Notes: generated by a model not told the origin, from the letters alone. 26,484 nucleotides of DNA from Streptomyces sp. NRRL F-4489 (GCF_001509485.1 NZ_LLZI01000284.1:1-26484); one strand, 5' to 3'; counted from the stretch's first letter, positions 9,081 through 17,588 are shown. Numbers and translations: made by a program.

Positions 9081-10439
9081 TCAGCCGCGGATGATCGCCA
9101 GGGCCTCGTCGCGGACCCGGTCGACGGTGGCGCGGTCGCGGGCCTCGGCGTTGAGGCGCAGCAGCGGTTCGGTGTTGGAGGGGCGGACGTTGAACCACCA
9201 GTCGGGGGCGGTGACGGTGAGGCCGTCGAGCTCGTCGAGGGTGATGCCGTCGCGGCCCTCGTAGGCGGCCTTGACGGCGGCGAGGCGGGCGGTCTGGTCG
9301 TCGACGGTGCTGTTGATCTCGCCGGAGGCGGCGTAGCGGTCGTATTCGGCCACGAGTCCGGAGAGCGGGCGGTCCTGTTCGCCGAGGGCGGCCAGGACGT
9401 GCAGGGCGGCGAGCATGCCGGTGTCGGCGTTCCAGAAGTCGCGGAAGTAGTAGTGCGCGGAGTGCTCGCCGCCGAAGACCGCGCCGGTGCGGGCCATTTC
9501 GCCCTTGATGAACGAGTGGCCGACGCGGGTGCGGACGGGCGTGCCGCCGTGCTCCTTGACGACCTCGGGGACGGACCAGGAGGTGATGCAGTTGTGGATG
9601 ACCGTGCCGCCGGGGTGCTTGGCCAGTTCGCGGGCGGCGACCAGGGCGGTGATCGCGGACGGGGAGACCGGGTCGCCGTTCTCGTCCACGACGAAGCAGC
9701 GGTCGGCGTCGCCGTCGAAGGCCAGGCCGAGGTCGGCGCCGACGGCGCGGACGCGGGCCTGGAGGTCGGTGATGTTCTTGGGGTCGAGGGGGTTGGCCTC
9801 GTGGTTCGGGAAGGAGCCGTCGAGCTCGAAGTAGAGCGGGTCGAGGTCGAGCGGCAGGTCCGCGAAGACGGTGGGGACGGTGTGGCCGCCCATGCCGTTG
9901 CCGGCGTCGACGACGACCTTCAGGCGGCGGATGGCCGACAGGTCCACCAGGGTGCGCAGGTGGGCGGCGTAGTCGGCGAGGACGTCGCGGCGGGTGACGG
10001 TGCCGGGGCGGGCGGCCGGCTCGGGGGCGCCCTGCTCGCGCCAGCGCTCCACCAGGGCGCGGATGTCGGCCAGGCCGGTGTCCTGGCCCACGGGGGCGGC
10101 GCCGGCCCGGCACATCTTGATGCCGTTGTACCGGGCGGGGTTGTGCGAGGCGGTGAACATCGCGCCGGGCAGGCCGAGGGCGCCGCTGGCGTAGTAGAGC
10201 TGGTCGGTGGAGCACAGGCCGATCTCGGTGACGTCGGCGCCGCGGCGGGCCGCGCCGCGCGCGAAGGCGCCGGCCAGGCCGGGTGAGGAGGGCCGCATGT
10301 CGTGCCCGATGACGATCGCGCCGGCGCCGGTGACCTCGGCGAAGGCCGCGCCGAAGAGTTCGGACAGGGTCTCGTCCCACTGGTCGGGGACCACGCCGCG
10401 CACGTCGTACGCCTTCACGATCTGCGACAGATCAGTCAC
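9081..10439 (-). CDS. manB: Phosphomannomutase / phosphoglucomutase
   Basis: 452 residues from a GTG at 10439. This start has a perfect AGGAGG 9 nt upstream and gives VTDLSQIVKAYDVRGVVPDQ; the ATG 11 codons earlier would place that ribosome site inside the gene. It interconverts mannose-6-P and mannose-1-P via a phosphoserine. All alpha-D-phosphohexomutase loops are present: active-site serine loop TASHNPARYNGIKMC (~residues 97-111), Mg2+ loop AFDGDADRCF (~residue 230-239), sugar-specificity loop GGEHSAHYYFRDFWNADTG (~315-333) with the GEHSAH form usual in PMM/PGM enzymes, and phosphate-binding RPSNTEPLLRL near the C-terminus. It is first in the mannose gene run and provides the substrate for ManC at the far end of the window. 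Confidence 0.96.
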   Translation of the reverse strand: MTDLSQIVKAYDVRGVVPDQWDETLSELFGAAFAEVTGAGAIVIGHDMRPSSPGLAGAFARGAARRGADVTEIGLCSTDQLYYASGALGLPGAMFTASHNPARYNGIKMCRAGAAPVGQDTGLADIRALVERWREQGAPEPAARPGTVTRRDVLADYAAHLRTLVDLSAIRRLKVVVDAGNGMGGHTVPTVFADLPLDLDPLYFELDGSFPNHEANPLDPKNITDLQARVRAVGADLGLAFDGDADRCFVVDENGDPVSPSAITALVAARELAKHPGGTVIHNCITSWSVPEVVKEHGGTPVRTRVGHSFIKGEMARTGAVFGGEHSAHYYFRDFWNADTGMLAALHVLAALGEQDRPLSGLVAEYDRYAASGEINSTVDDQTARLAAVKAAYEGRDGITLDELDGLTVTAPDWWFNVRPSNTEPLLRLNAEARDRATVDRVRDEALAIIRG

Positions 10440-10567
10440 AGCCAAGCCCTCCTGGAGTCGCGTCGGAGTCACAAACCTACCCGCACGTTGTGTACGGGAG
10501 CCGTGAACGAGCCGGGTACGGGGCGGAACGGGCCGGTGACAGGGCGGCGCGGCGGGTCAAGGACCGG

Positions 10568-10954
10568 TCAGGAGTCGGGTGAGCGCAGGACCCGGAGGTG
10601 GCCGCGGCGGGCGACCTCCATGGGGTGGCCGTCGCGTCCGGTGGGGGCCGGGGTGTCCGGGCCGCCGGCGGCGCGCTCCTGGGGGCGGGCGGCCTCGCGG
10701 ACGGCGTTGGCGAGCGCTTCGAGGTCGTCGCCGCTGGGCCGGGCGGGGCCGGCGTCGAGGGCGAGGCGGACGACTTCCCAGCCGCGGGGGGCGGTCAGGC
10801 GCTCGGAGTGCTCGGCGCACAGGTCGTAGCAGTGCGGCTCGGCGTAGGTGGCGAGCGGTCCGAGCACGGCGGTCGAATCCGCGTAGACGTACGTCAGCGT
10901 TGCGACGGCGGGGCGGCCGCACGCAGTGCGCGAACAGCGACGTACAGGGCTCAC
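10568..10954 (-). CDS. DUF3499 family protein with Cys/His zinc-type motif
   Basis: 128 residues from a GTG at 10954 (VSPVRRCSRTACGRPAV). It matches the actinobacterial DUF3499 family: CSRTAC near the start, TLTYVYADSTAVLGPLATYAEPHCYDLCAEHSERLTAPRGWEVV split by a Cys/His cluster (HCYDLCAEH) that together could bind one zinc ion. Function unknown. The C-terminal third is charged and low in complexity. The upstream frame is open to 11134 but Arg/Pro-rich and unconserved. No ribosome site precedes the GTG; a TACCGT hexamer 8 nt upstream suggests a leaderless mRNA. The gene between manB and the zincin gene keeps the position of its mycobacterial counterpart (Rv3258c by my recollection). Confidence 0.85.
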   Translation of the reverse strand: MSPVRRCSRTACGRPAVATLTYVYADSTAVLGPLATYAEPHCYDLCAEHSERLTAPRGWEVVRLALDAGPARPSGDDLEALANAVREAARPQERAAGGPDTPAPTGRDGHPMEVARRGHLRVLRSPDS

Positions 10955-10962
10955 GACGTTGG

Positions 10963-10968
10963 ACGGTA
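10963..10968 (-). promoter_or_regulatory. Possible -10 for leaderless DUF3499 mRNA
   Basis: Minus-strand TACCGT (TANNNT type), 8 nt before the GTG start; no Shine-Dalgarno is visible. The -35 region is unremarkable. Confidence 0.35.
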
Positions 10969-11207
10969 CCGCACTCTTGAGCGGGCCGCGACGACTCCGC
11001 CCCGGCTCACCCAACCGTGTCGTCCCGCTTCGTCCGATGCGTCTGACCTGCGCCCGGTGGCCGGGGGCGGCGGGGGGCCGGACGGGTGACGCGGCGGGGC
11101 GGGCAGAGACCCCTCCCGAGGTGGGGCAATTCATGTCAATACGCGGTGGTGGAACGGTCGGAGGCGGGTCCGCAAACGATCCGAACCGGGTCCGTTCCGG
11201 TCACCCG

Positions 11208-11229
11208 GCGACAAGTGGCGAGTTGTCGC
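11208..11229. promoter_or_regulatory. Operator-like inverted repeat in divergent region
   Basis: GCGACAA (11208-11214) and TTGTCGC (11223-11229) form a 22-bp perfect dyad with an 8-bp centre, 30 bp upstream of the zincin -10 element and within the 318-bp gap between the divergent DUF3499 and zincin genes. The size and position suit a dimeric repressor. The rest of that gap shows no gene. Confidence 0.4.
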
Positions 11230-11259
11230 ACAACGCCGTACGCGCCCTGCCCGGAGGGC

Positions 11260-11265
11260 TACGCT
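11260..11265 (+). promoter_or_regulatory. -10 element for a leaderless zincin-gene mRNA
   Basis: TACGCT ends exactly 7 nt before the ATG at 11273, the spacing expected if transcription begins at or just before the start codon. GGAGGG is present at 11252-11257 but is 15 nt from the ATG, too far for a good ribosome site, favouring leaderless translation. Confidence 0.5.
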
Positions 11266-11272
11266 CGATCTG

Positions 11273-11731
11273 ATGGACAGCCCCGTACCTTCCCGTCCGC
11301 CGGCGCCGCGGCCCCGCCACCGCGACCGGCACGGCCGCGGCATGCGCGGCCCGATCGCGCCGCCGCAGGTGCCGCTGTCGGTGTCCCGCGCCGACGCGTT
11401 CACGGATCTCGTCTACGACTCCCGGGACCGCCTGGAGCGGCGCTGGCCGCAGCTGGCGCAGGTCGACTTCCTGGTGCTGGAGGTGCCGGGCTTCGGCCCG
11501 GACGGCGACCCGGACCCGCTGGCGGACGACGAGGCCGTGCCGCTGGGCCGGGTGCTGCCGGCCACCGGCCCGCATCGCGACCGGATCGTGATCTACCGCC
11601 GGCCGGTGGAGATCCGCGCCAAGGGCCGCGACGAGCGGGCGCTGCTGGTGCACGAGGTCGTCGTGGAGCAGGTCGCCGACCTGCTGGGGCTGGCACCGGA
11701 GTCGGTGGATCCGCGGTACGGGCAGGAGTGA
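11273..11731 (+). CDS. Zincin-like metallopeptidase family protein (DUF1025-type)
   Basis: 152 residues. After a Pro/Arg-rich, probably disordered start (1-25) comes the conserved body MRGPIAPPQVPLSVSRADAF, FTDLVYDSRDRLERRWPQLAQVDFLVLEVPG, an acidic turn and VPLGRVLP...RDRIVIYRRPVEIRAKGRDERALLVHEVVVEQVADLLGL. The last stretch is where family members carry HExxH; here it reads HEVVVE, so the first His and Glu are kept but the second His is Val. The protein may therefore bind metal differently or be non-catalytic. In the family this protein is small, cytoplasmic and of unknown substrate. Position beside DUF3499 and near whiB is conserved among actinobacteria. Confidence 0.85.
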   Translation: MDSPVPSRPPAPRPRHRDRHGRGMRGPIAPPQVPLSVSRADAFTDLVYDSRDRLERRWPQLAQVDFLVLEVPGFGPDGDPDPLADDEAVPLGRVLPATGPHRDRIVIYRRPVEIRAKGRDERALLVHEVVVEQVADLLGLAPESVDPRYGQE

Positions 11732-11754
11732 GCGACCCGGGGGCGGCCCCCGTG

Positions 11755-11843
11755 GCCTGGTGGCGGAGGGCACGTGCCCTGGGGGCGGCGCGGTGGCGCG
11801 TGCCCCGGGGGCGGCCGGATGGCGCGCGCCCCGGGGCCGCCGG
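11755..11843. repeat. Three imperfect tandem repeats with a 12-bp palindrome
   Basis: The convergent gap between the zincin and DUF5719 genes is built of three degenerate units of roughly 26-33 bp, each running from a GGTGGCG-like start through a GTGCCCyGGGG or GCGCCCCGGGG core to GGCGGCC. The first contains the perfect palindrome GGGCACGTGCCC (11768-11779). Such stem-rich sequence may end both converging transcripts. Confidence 0.5.
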
Positions 11844-11846
11844 GTG

Positions 11847-13457
11847 TCACCGGGTGAGCAGGGACAGGTCCTGGCCGGCGGACGGGACGACCACCGAGCC
11901 GCGGTCGTCGGGCACCGGCTGGATGGTGAAGGCCGGCACCCCGCCCTGCGGCAGCGCCAGCATCCGGGCCGCGTAGACCGGGCCGCCGCCGGGCCGGGGC
12001 GCGAGGGTCAGCGCGTAGCCGCCCTTGAGGCCGGCGGGCTGCGGCGGGGTGACGGCCAGGGTGGTGCCGCCCTTGACGGTGTACGTCCGGGAGGCCGGGG
12101 TGCCGCCGTCCGAGCCGGCCGAGGCGGTGACCGTCACCGTGGCGTCCTTGCCCTTCTGCGGAGCAACCAGGTAGAGCGTGCTGCCCTTGTCCCGGTTGTC
12201 GGCGGCGGTGCCGCGCGCCTCCAGGGGGCGGGTCGCCGGGACGAACGCCATCTCCTGGCTGTCGCCCTTGCCCCGGACGACCCGCGCGGCGGCGGTCACC
12301 GGGGCGGCGGACTCGGTGTCGTTGGGCGTGAGGACCAGCGAGCCGGCCTCGCCCTTGGTGACGTCCTTGAGGTCGGCGGTGACCGTCATCCCGCTCTTGA
12401 CGTGCAGCGAGTCCAGCCCCGCCGGGGTGATCAGGCCGGTCTTGGTGGCCAGTTGGACCTTGACGTCGGCGTCGGAGTCGCCGGGGGCGACCACGGTCAG
12501 CTGGACGTCGGCGGCGTCGGCCGGGATACCGGGCAGGACGGCGGACGGGGCCGGGTCGGCGGCCGGCGGCAGCCAGTCGCCGCCGTGCGTGCCGTCCGCG
12601 GCCTGCACGGCCGCGCCGATCCGGCCGGAGCGGGCGGTGACGTGCAGCGCGGCGCCGTCGACCGGGGTGCCGGTGAGGGTGGACAGCAGCACCGGGACGG
12701 TGGTGTGCGGCGGCACCGTGATGTCCTCGCCGCCGCCGGCCTTCAGGGAGCCGTCCTTGCCCAGCAGTTCCAGGTCCACGACGGCCGGCACCGGGTCGGG
12801 GTTGGTGAGGTGGACGTAATCGGTGCGGCCGGACGCGGTGCTCACCCCGGGGAACCAGAACTGGGTGTCCGGGGCGGTGCAGCTCAGCCCCTGGAGGCCG
12901 CGGCCGGAGCCGGCCGCGATCGCGGTGGTCTGCTGGACCGTCCAGCCGGGCGCCAGCGGCCCGTCCGCGGAGCCGGTGAGCGCCGGGGCGTCGGCGCTGT
13001 CGGTGGCCGCCGTGGCGGGCTTCCCGGCCTGCTGGAGGGGCACCACGGGCTTGGTGTCGGGCGGCGGGACGGTCCGGGACCCGCCGGCGTCCGCGCCCCC
13101 GGCCGCGCCGCCCTTGGCCCCCTTGGCGTCCTTGCCGTCCTTGGCGTTCCGGCCGCCCTTGCCGGCCGGGTTGCCGCCGCTGTCGGCGACGGTCCCGGCG
13201 GGCAGCAGCTGGGCGGTGCCCTTCCCGGTGTCCGCGCCGGCCCCGGCCCCGGACGGCGCGAACGCGGTGTACGTGGTCTCGGCCACCTCGGACGAGCTGG
13301 GCGCCGGGCAGACCAGGGTGGACCGCTGGACGGGCAGCCGGGTGCCGCCCGCGGGCGCGGCGGCCGGGGCGCCCCCGGGGGCCGCGACCGCGGCGACCCC
13401 GGTGACGGCGGCCAGCGCGGCGGCCGCGGCGGTCAGGGACACAATCGTGCGCTTCAC
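11847..13457 (-). CDS. Exported DUF5719 family protein
   Basis: 536 residues. GTG start overlapping the glycosyltransferase stop by four bases (GTGA), with GGGAG upstream, so translation is coupled. Residues 1-26 form a signal peptide (MKRTIVSLTAAAAALAAVTG, then an Ala-rich cleavage region). There is a low-complexity Lys/Gly/Asp-rich linker at ~105-135. The remainder looks like repeated beta-sandwich modules (for example DYVHLTNPDPVPAVVDLELL and VYAARMLALPQGGVPAFTIQ). Two conserved Cys, one near the N-terminus (VCPAP) and one in LSCTAPDTQFWFPG, could form a disulfide outside the cell. No enzymatic motif is visible. Being coupled to a membrane GT2, it probably assists the synthesis or display of a cell-surface glycan. 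Confidence 0.88.
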   Translation of the reverse strand: MKRTIVSLTAAAAALAAVTGVAAVAAPGGAPAAAPAGGTRLPVQRSTLVCPAPSSSEVAETTYTAFAPSGAGAGADTGKGTAQLLPAGTVADSGGNPAGKGGRNAKDGKDAKGAKGGAAGGADAGGSRTVPPPDTKPVVPLQQAGKPATAATDSADAPALTGSADGPLAPGWTVQQTTAIAAGSGRGLQGLSCTAPDTQFWFPGVSTASGRTDYVHLTNPDPVPAVVDLELLGKDGSLKAGGGEDITVPPHTTVPVLLSTLTGTPVDGAALHVTARSGRIGAAVQAADGTHGGDWLPPAADPAPSAVLPGIPADAADVQLTVVAPGDSDADVKVQLATKTGLITPAGLDSLHVKSGMTVTADLKDVTKGEAGSLVLTPNDTESAAPVTAAARVVRGKGDSQEMAFVPATRPLEARGTAADNRDKGSTLYLVAPQKGKDATVTVTASAGSDGGTPASRTYTVKGGTTLAVTPPQPAGLKGGYALTLAPRPGGGPVYAARMLALPQGGVPAFTIQPVPDDRGSVVVPSAGQDLSLLTR

Positions 13458-16400
13458 TGCTGCTCGCTCCCGTCACGGCGCGGCTCGGGGAAGGCGCCGG
13501 GGTACGTCGTGCCGTCGTAGGGCTGCTGCTGGTACGGCGCGGGCTGCTCCTGCCCGGCACCGGGGTAGAGCTGCTCCGGCCCGGCACCGGGGTAGGACTG
13601 CTCCGGCCCCGTACCGGGGTGGGGGTGGGCCTGCGCACCGTAGCCGTACGGGTCGTAGGCGCCCGCCTGGTAGGGGTCGGCCGGGTAGCCGCCGGGCTCG
13701 TAGCCCTCGGAGGGGTAGCCGGCCTGGTAGGGCGCGGCCTGGTAGGGGTCGGCCACCGGGGCGGCCTGGTACGGATCGGCCACCGGGGCGTGCGGGTCGG
13801 CCGGAGCCTGGGCGGGGGCCGTCTGCCAGTCCTCGTAGGAGGGCTGGGCGGGCACCGCGGCGTACGGGTCGGCGGGCGCGGGCTCCGCCACCGGGGCCGG
13901 CGGGGGCTCCTCGCCCGTGCCGGCGGTGGTGGCACCGGCCGGCGCCGCCGCGGCGGCCTCGGCGCGGTCCCGGAGCCGGCGGGCCCGGCGGCCCTCCCCC
14001 GCGGCCGGTGCCGCGGCGGCCGCGGCGGCCTCCTCGGGCAGGTCGTCGTCGACCTCCCGGCGGCGGCCCGGCAGCGCCATCACGACCAGGACGAGCGCGA
14101 GCAGGCCCTGGGCCCACAGCCACAGCGTGTGGCCGAGCGGGGCGTCGTGGGTGAGGTCGAGCCGGCCGCCGCCGGACGGCAGCTGGAAGCCCTGCGCCCA
14201 GCCGTCGACGGTGACGGGCTTGAGCGGGGTGCCGTCGAGGGTGGCGTGCCAGCCGTCGTCGGCGGCGTCGGCGATCCGCAGGACCCGGCCGGCGGGCCCG
14301 GCGGGCAGCTTGGCGGTGTGCGCCTCGACCGGCCCGGCCGGGACCGGCACCGGCGCGGCCGCGTCGCCGCTGCCGTCGCCCTCCTTGTTCTGCCCGGGCA
14401 CGATCGCGACCCGGGAGACCCGCTGGTCGACCCGCCACAGGGCGCTGCCGTCGTCCTGGCTGAGCCGGGTCAGGCCCGGGGTGGCGTCCAGGACGCGGCC
14501 CATCTCGCGCGGGGCGCCCTTGCGGACCAGGACGTAGCGGACCGCGTAGCCGCCGAGCCGGTCGGTCTGGTCGGCGCCGGACCCGGCCACCAGGTGCGCG
14601 ACCACGGCGTCCAGCTTGGCGTCCGGACCGGCCTCGGCGGCCAGGTCGGCGTCCCCCAGGCGCGCGCCGGAGCCGCGGACCAGGGAGTACGCGACCTTGC
14701 CGGGCGTCCCGTCCAGGACGAGCGTGCGGGCCTGGTCCGAGGTGGAGGACTCCTCCGCGACGAACGCCGGGACCTGCGTGGGATCGCGCCGTTCGACCGG
14801 CCCCGCCGCCCCGGTGATCATCCAGCTGACCGCCGCGTACAAGGGGGCGACCAGGCAGGCGACGGCGATCAGGACCGCGGCCGGCTGCTTCCAGCCGAAG
14901 CCGAGCGCGGCCATCCGGGTGCGGATGCCCTCGGCGCCCACCGCGGCCGCGCACAGCAGCGCCAGCCCGTAGACGAGCATCGCCGGGCCGGTCCAGCCGG
15001 AGGCGTTGCCCAGCGCGGCGCACAGCAGCCCGGTCAGGGCGACCGCCCAGGCGGTGCGGACGGCGGTGCGCCGCTCGTCGCGCAGGGTGGCGCCGAGGGC
15101 GGCCAGCACGATGCCGAGCAGCAGCGCCCCGCCGACCGCCTTGGGCCCGCCGGGGCTCAGCCCCACGAGGTCCAGGACGGACGCGGACCCGGCGCCGAAG
15201 TCCAGCCCGGCCTCCCGGAAGAACCGCGAGGGGTGCGCCAGCAGCGCCAGCGACCAGGGCGCCAGCACCACCAGCGGCGCCACCGCCACGCCCAGGAACC
15301 GCAGCAGGTACGCCATCCACACACCCCGGCTGCCGTCGAGGAACCGCAGCACCAGCAGCGCCGCGCCGAGCACCACCGCGATCGGCCAGACGATCGGCGT
15401 GAAGGCGGTGGTGACGGTCACCAGCAGCGCGTACGCCCAGGCGGCGCGCCAGCTCGGCCGGGTGCCGGGGGCCAGCCGCAGACCACTGGCGGCGACCGCG
15501 GCGCGGGCCATCAGGGGCAGCAGGACGGCCAGCACGGCGGTGCCCAGCCGGCCGCCGGCCAGCGCGCCGGTCGCGGCCGGCAGGAACGCGTAGGCGACCG
15601 AGCCCCAGGCCCGCAGCAGCCGGGAGGCGACCAGCGGGCGGGACGCGAAGTAGGCGGTCAGACCGGCCAGCGGCACCGAGCAGACCAGCAGCAGGGTCAG
15701 CGTGAAGCCCGTACTGCCGAGGAAGACCGTGGAGAGCGCGGCCAGGACCGCGAGGTAGGGCGGGGCGGACGCGGTGTCGCCGACGCCGACCGGATGCCAG
15801 CCGCCGGCGTACGACGACCACAGGTCGCCCAGGCCGCCCGGGGCGGGCAGCAGCGCGCCGCCGGCCAGGGAGCCGCCGCCGAGCAGTCCGCGGCAGGCGA
15901 TCAGCGAGACGACCAGCAGGACGAGGAAGAGCACCGGGGCGGGCCGGCGGGCGATCCGCTTGAGCCGGGCGAACTGCTCGATCTCCAGATAGTCGGCGTC
16001 GTCGCCCCCGGGGCCGGACTCCACGGCCCCGTGGCGCCCGGAGGACGCCACATCGGGCGCGGCCCGGCCGGCGAGGTTGCCGGCGACCTGTTCGACGGTG
16101 GCCCGGACGGTGGCGCCGGGCGGCGGGAACAGCGCCCGCAGCTCGCCCGCGTCGGCGGACGGTTTCCCGCGCCGCTTGCGGGCGGCGAGGATCTTGCCGG
16201 GCCGCAGCAGCGTACCGAACAGCCCGGCGAGTTCGTCCAGCGCCTGCCCGGGGACCTTGCCGACCAGGTAGGCGACGACCCGCAGCAGCGTCCCGATGAG
16301 CAGCCGCAGCAGGGTGTACGGGACGAGCGCGCCGCGGGTGTTGGCGAGCAGGGTGTAGACCGCGCCCGCCTTGTCGACGCGGTGCGGGCTGGCCACCGAG

Positions 16401-17269
16401 CGGCCGGCGCAGTCGATCGGGCGGCGCTCCCGGGCGGCGGCCTCGGCGTGCCGGAGCACCGCGTCCGGGGCGATCAGGACCTGGTGGCCGGCGGCCTGGG
16501 CGCGCCAGCACAGGTCGACGTCGTCGCGCATCAGCGGCAGCCGGCGGTCGAAGCCGCCGAGCTGCTCGTAGACGTCGCGGCGGATGAGCATGCCGGCGGT
16601 GGAGACGGCCAGTACGGGGCGGACCTGGTCGTGCTGGCCCTGGTCCTGTTCGCGGCGGTCCAGGCCGGTCCAGCGGCGGCCGCTGCGGGCGATGGTGACG
16701 CCCGCTTCGAGCAGCTGCCGGCGGTCGTACCAGCTGCGGAGCTTGGGGCCGACGATGGCGGTCGAGGGGCTGGCGTCGGCGACCCGCAGCAGGGCTGCGA
16801 GGGCGTCGGGGGCGGGCGCGCAGTCGTCGTGCAGCAGCCACAGCCACTGGACCGGTTCCCCGTGCGGGAGTTCCGGCATCTCGTACGCCTCGTCGTGCCA
16901 GGTGCGGCTGACCGGGTCCCAGCCGCTGGGGCGGCGCAGGTAGGGCAGCTCGTCGGGGCCGAGGACGGGGGCGGTGCGCACGGCTTCGTCGACGGCGGTG
17001 CCGAAGCCGGAGCGGCGGGCGAGGTGGAGCACGCGGTCGTCGCCGATCGCCTCGGCGAGGAGCCGGGCGGAGTCGTCGCCGCTGCCGGTGTCGGCGCCGA
17101 TGACGTTCTGGACCGGGCGTTCCTGGCCGAGGAGTCCGGCCAGTGCGTCGGGCAGCCAGCGGCCGCCGTCGTGCGAGACGATCACGGCGGTGACGACGTG
17201 TCGCGGGAACTCGGGTGTGGCGGCTGCGTACGGGGCGGCCTGGGCCGCCGGCTGGCTGTGCACGGACAT
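13454..17269 (-). CDS. Large membrane GT2-family glycosyltransferase
   Basis: 1271 residues. Residues 25-275 form a GT-A glycosyltransferase-2 domain: VTAVIVSHDGGRWLPDAL, the metal/nucleotide DxD-type motif LLHDDCAP (~146-152), IVGPKLRSWYDRRQLLEAG, GGFDRRLPLMRDDVDLCWRAQ with the catalytic-type acidic cluster (~239-257) and H273. Around 320-345 is a hydrophobic pair, then from ~440 to ~810 about a dozen membrane segments, an extracytoplasmic part that ends in a sugar-binding-like module (GWHATLDGTPLKPVTVDGWA) and a last TM (WLWAQGLLALVLVVMALPG) followed by a ~190-residue disordered Pro/Tyr/Gln-rich cytoplasmic tail with repeats. The substrate is unknown; the mannose genes nearby suggest, but do not show, a mannose-derived donor. 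ATG start with GGAGGG 13 nt upstream, coupled to the DUF5719 gene. Confidence 0.9.
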   Translation of the reverse strand: MSVHSQPAAQAAPYAAATPEFPRHVVTAVIVSHDGGRWLPDALAGLLGQERPVQNVIGADTGSGDDSARLLAEAIGDDRVLHLARRSGFGTAVDEAVRTAPVLGPDELPYLRRPSGWDPVSRTWHDEAYEMPELPHGEPVQWLWLLHDDCAPAPDALAALLRVADASPSTAIVGPKLRSWYDRRQLLEAGVTIARSGRRWTGLDRREQDQGQHDQVRPVLAVSTAGMLIRRDVYEQLGGFDRRLPLMRDDVDLCWRAQAAGHQVLIAPDAVLRHAEAAARERRPIDCAGRSVASPHRVDKAGAVYTLLANTRGALVPYTLLRLLIGTLLRVVAYLVGKVPGQALDELAGLFGTLLRPGKILAARKRRGKPSADAGELRALFPPPGATVRATVEQVAGNLAGRAAPDVASSGRHGAVESGPGGDDADYLEIEQFARLKRIARRPAPVLFLVLLVVSLIACRGLLGGGSLAGGALLPAPGGLGDLWSSYAGGWHPVGVGDTASAPPYLAVLAALSTVFLGSTGFTLTLLLVCSVPLAGLTAYFASRPLVASRLLRAWGSVAYAFLPAATGALAGGRLGTAVLAVLLPLMARAAVAASGLRLAPGTRPSWRAAWAYALLVTVTTAFTPIVWPIAVVLGAALLVLRFLDGSRGVWMAYLLRFLGVAVAPLVVLAPWSLALLAHPSRFFREAGLDFGAGSASVLDLVGLSPGGPKAVGGALLLGIVLAALGATLRDERRTAVRTAWAVALTGLLCAALGNASGWTGPAMLVYGLALLCAAAVGAEGIRTRMAALGFGWKQPAAVLIAVACLVAPLYAAVSWMITGAAGPVERRDPTQVPAFVAEESSTSDQARTLVLDGTPGKVAYSLVRGSGARLGDADLAAEAGPDAKLDAVVAHLVAGSGADQTDRLGGYAVRYVLVRKGAPREMGRVLDATPGLTRLSQDDGSALWRVDQRVSRVAIVPGQNKEGDGSGDAAAPVPVPAGPVEAHTAKLPAGPAGRVLRIADAADDGWHATLDGTPLKPVTVDGWAQGFQLPSGGGRLDLTHDAPLGHTLWLWAQGLLALVLVVMALPGRRREVDDDLPEEAAAAAAAPAAGEGRRARRLRDRAEAAAAAPAGATTAGTGEEPPPAPVAEPAPADPYAAVPAQPSYEDWQTAPAQAPADPHAPVADPYQAAPVADPYQAAPYQAGYPSEGYEPGGYPADPYQAGAYDPYGYGAQAHPHPGTGPEQSYPGAGPEQLYPGAGQEQPAPYQQQPYDGTTYPGAFPEPRRDGSEQQ
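13544..13800 (-). repeat. In-frame coding repeats in the glycosyltransferase tail
   Basis: Three 27-bp tandem units (13544, 13571, 13598) encode 9-residue repeats of the type YPGAGPEQL. A second cluster at ~13725-13800 encodes repeated DPYQAAPVA. Tyr/Pro/Gln-rich, without internal stops, so they lengthen a disordered tail. Confidence 0.75.
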
Positions 17270-17284
17270 CGAGGTACGGGCCCT

Positions 17285-17302
17285 CCGGACCCGGGGGTCC
17301 GG
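17285..17302 (-). promoter_or_regulatory. Hairpin overlapping the glycosyltransferase ribosome site
   Basis: On the minus strand CCGGACC-CCCG-GGTCCGG forms a 7-bp stem with a 4-nt loop; its 3' arm runs into the GGAGGG ribosome site, 15 nt before the ATG at 17269. It could limit translation. The rest of the 17303-17460 gap shows no gene; TAGTGT at 17419-17424 (minus) is a weak -10 candidate. Confidence 0.4.
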
Positions 17303-17460
17303 GGCCCGCGGCGAAGTCGCTCAAGGCCCCCGCCCCCGGAAGACACTGCGACGGACTACGAGGGACACGCGCACCCCGCGCCGGCGGCGTTGGCGTGTCT
17401 CGGACGGGGCCCCACACTAATGCTTCGCGCGGCGGCGCCGACCGGCTCCGTACACAGCAG

Positions 17461-17493
17461 ACCGCCTCCGGCGGGCGGGGCGCCGGAGGCGGT
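17461..17493 (-). terminator. 12-bp stem terminator downstream of whiB
   Basis: ACCGCCTCCGGC (17461-17472) and GCCGGAGGCGGT (17482-17493) are perfectly complementary around a 9-nt loop, about 96 nt after the whiB stop codon and before the glycosyltransferase promoter region. No U-tract. Confidence 0.7.
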
Positions 17494-17588
17494 GCGTTCG
17501 CTATAGGGGGATATGGGGAGTTGGGGTGGTGCGGCGGCGTGGTCGGCGCGGCCGCGCGGTGCGGGTACGGGGGGCCGGCGGGTCACGG

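Noticed and set aside
10440..10472. ATG start for manB at 10472
   Set aside because: The perfect AGGAGG lies inside the added region and serves the GTG at 10439.
13619..17506. 1295-codon plus-strand open frame
   Set aside because: Antisense shadow of the glycosyltransferase gene, repetitive in composition without a domain.
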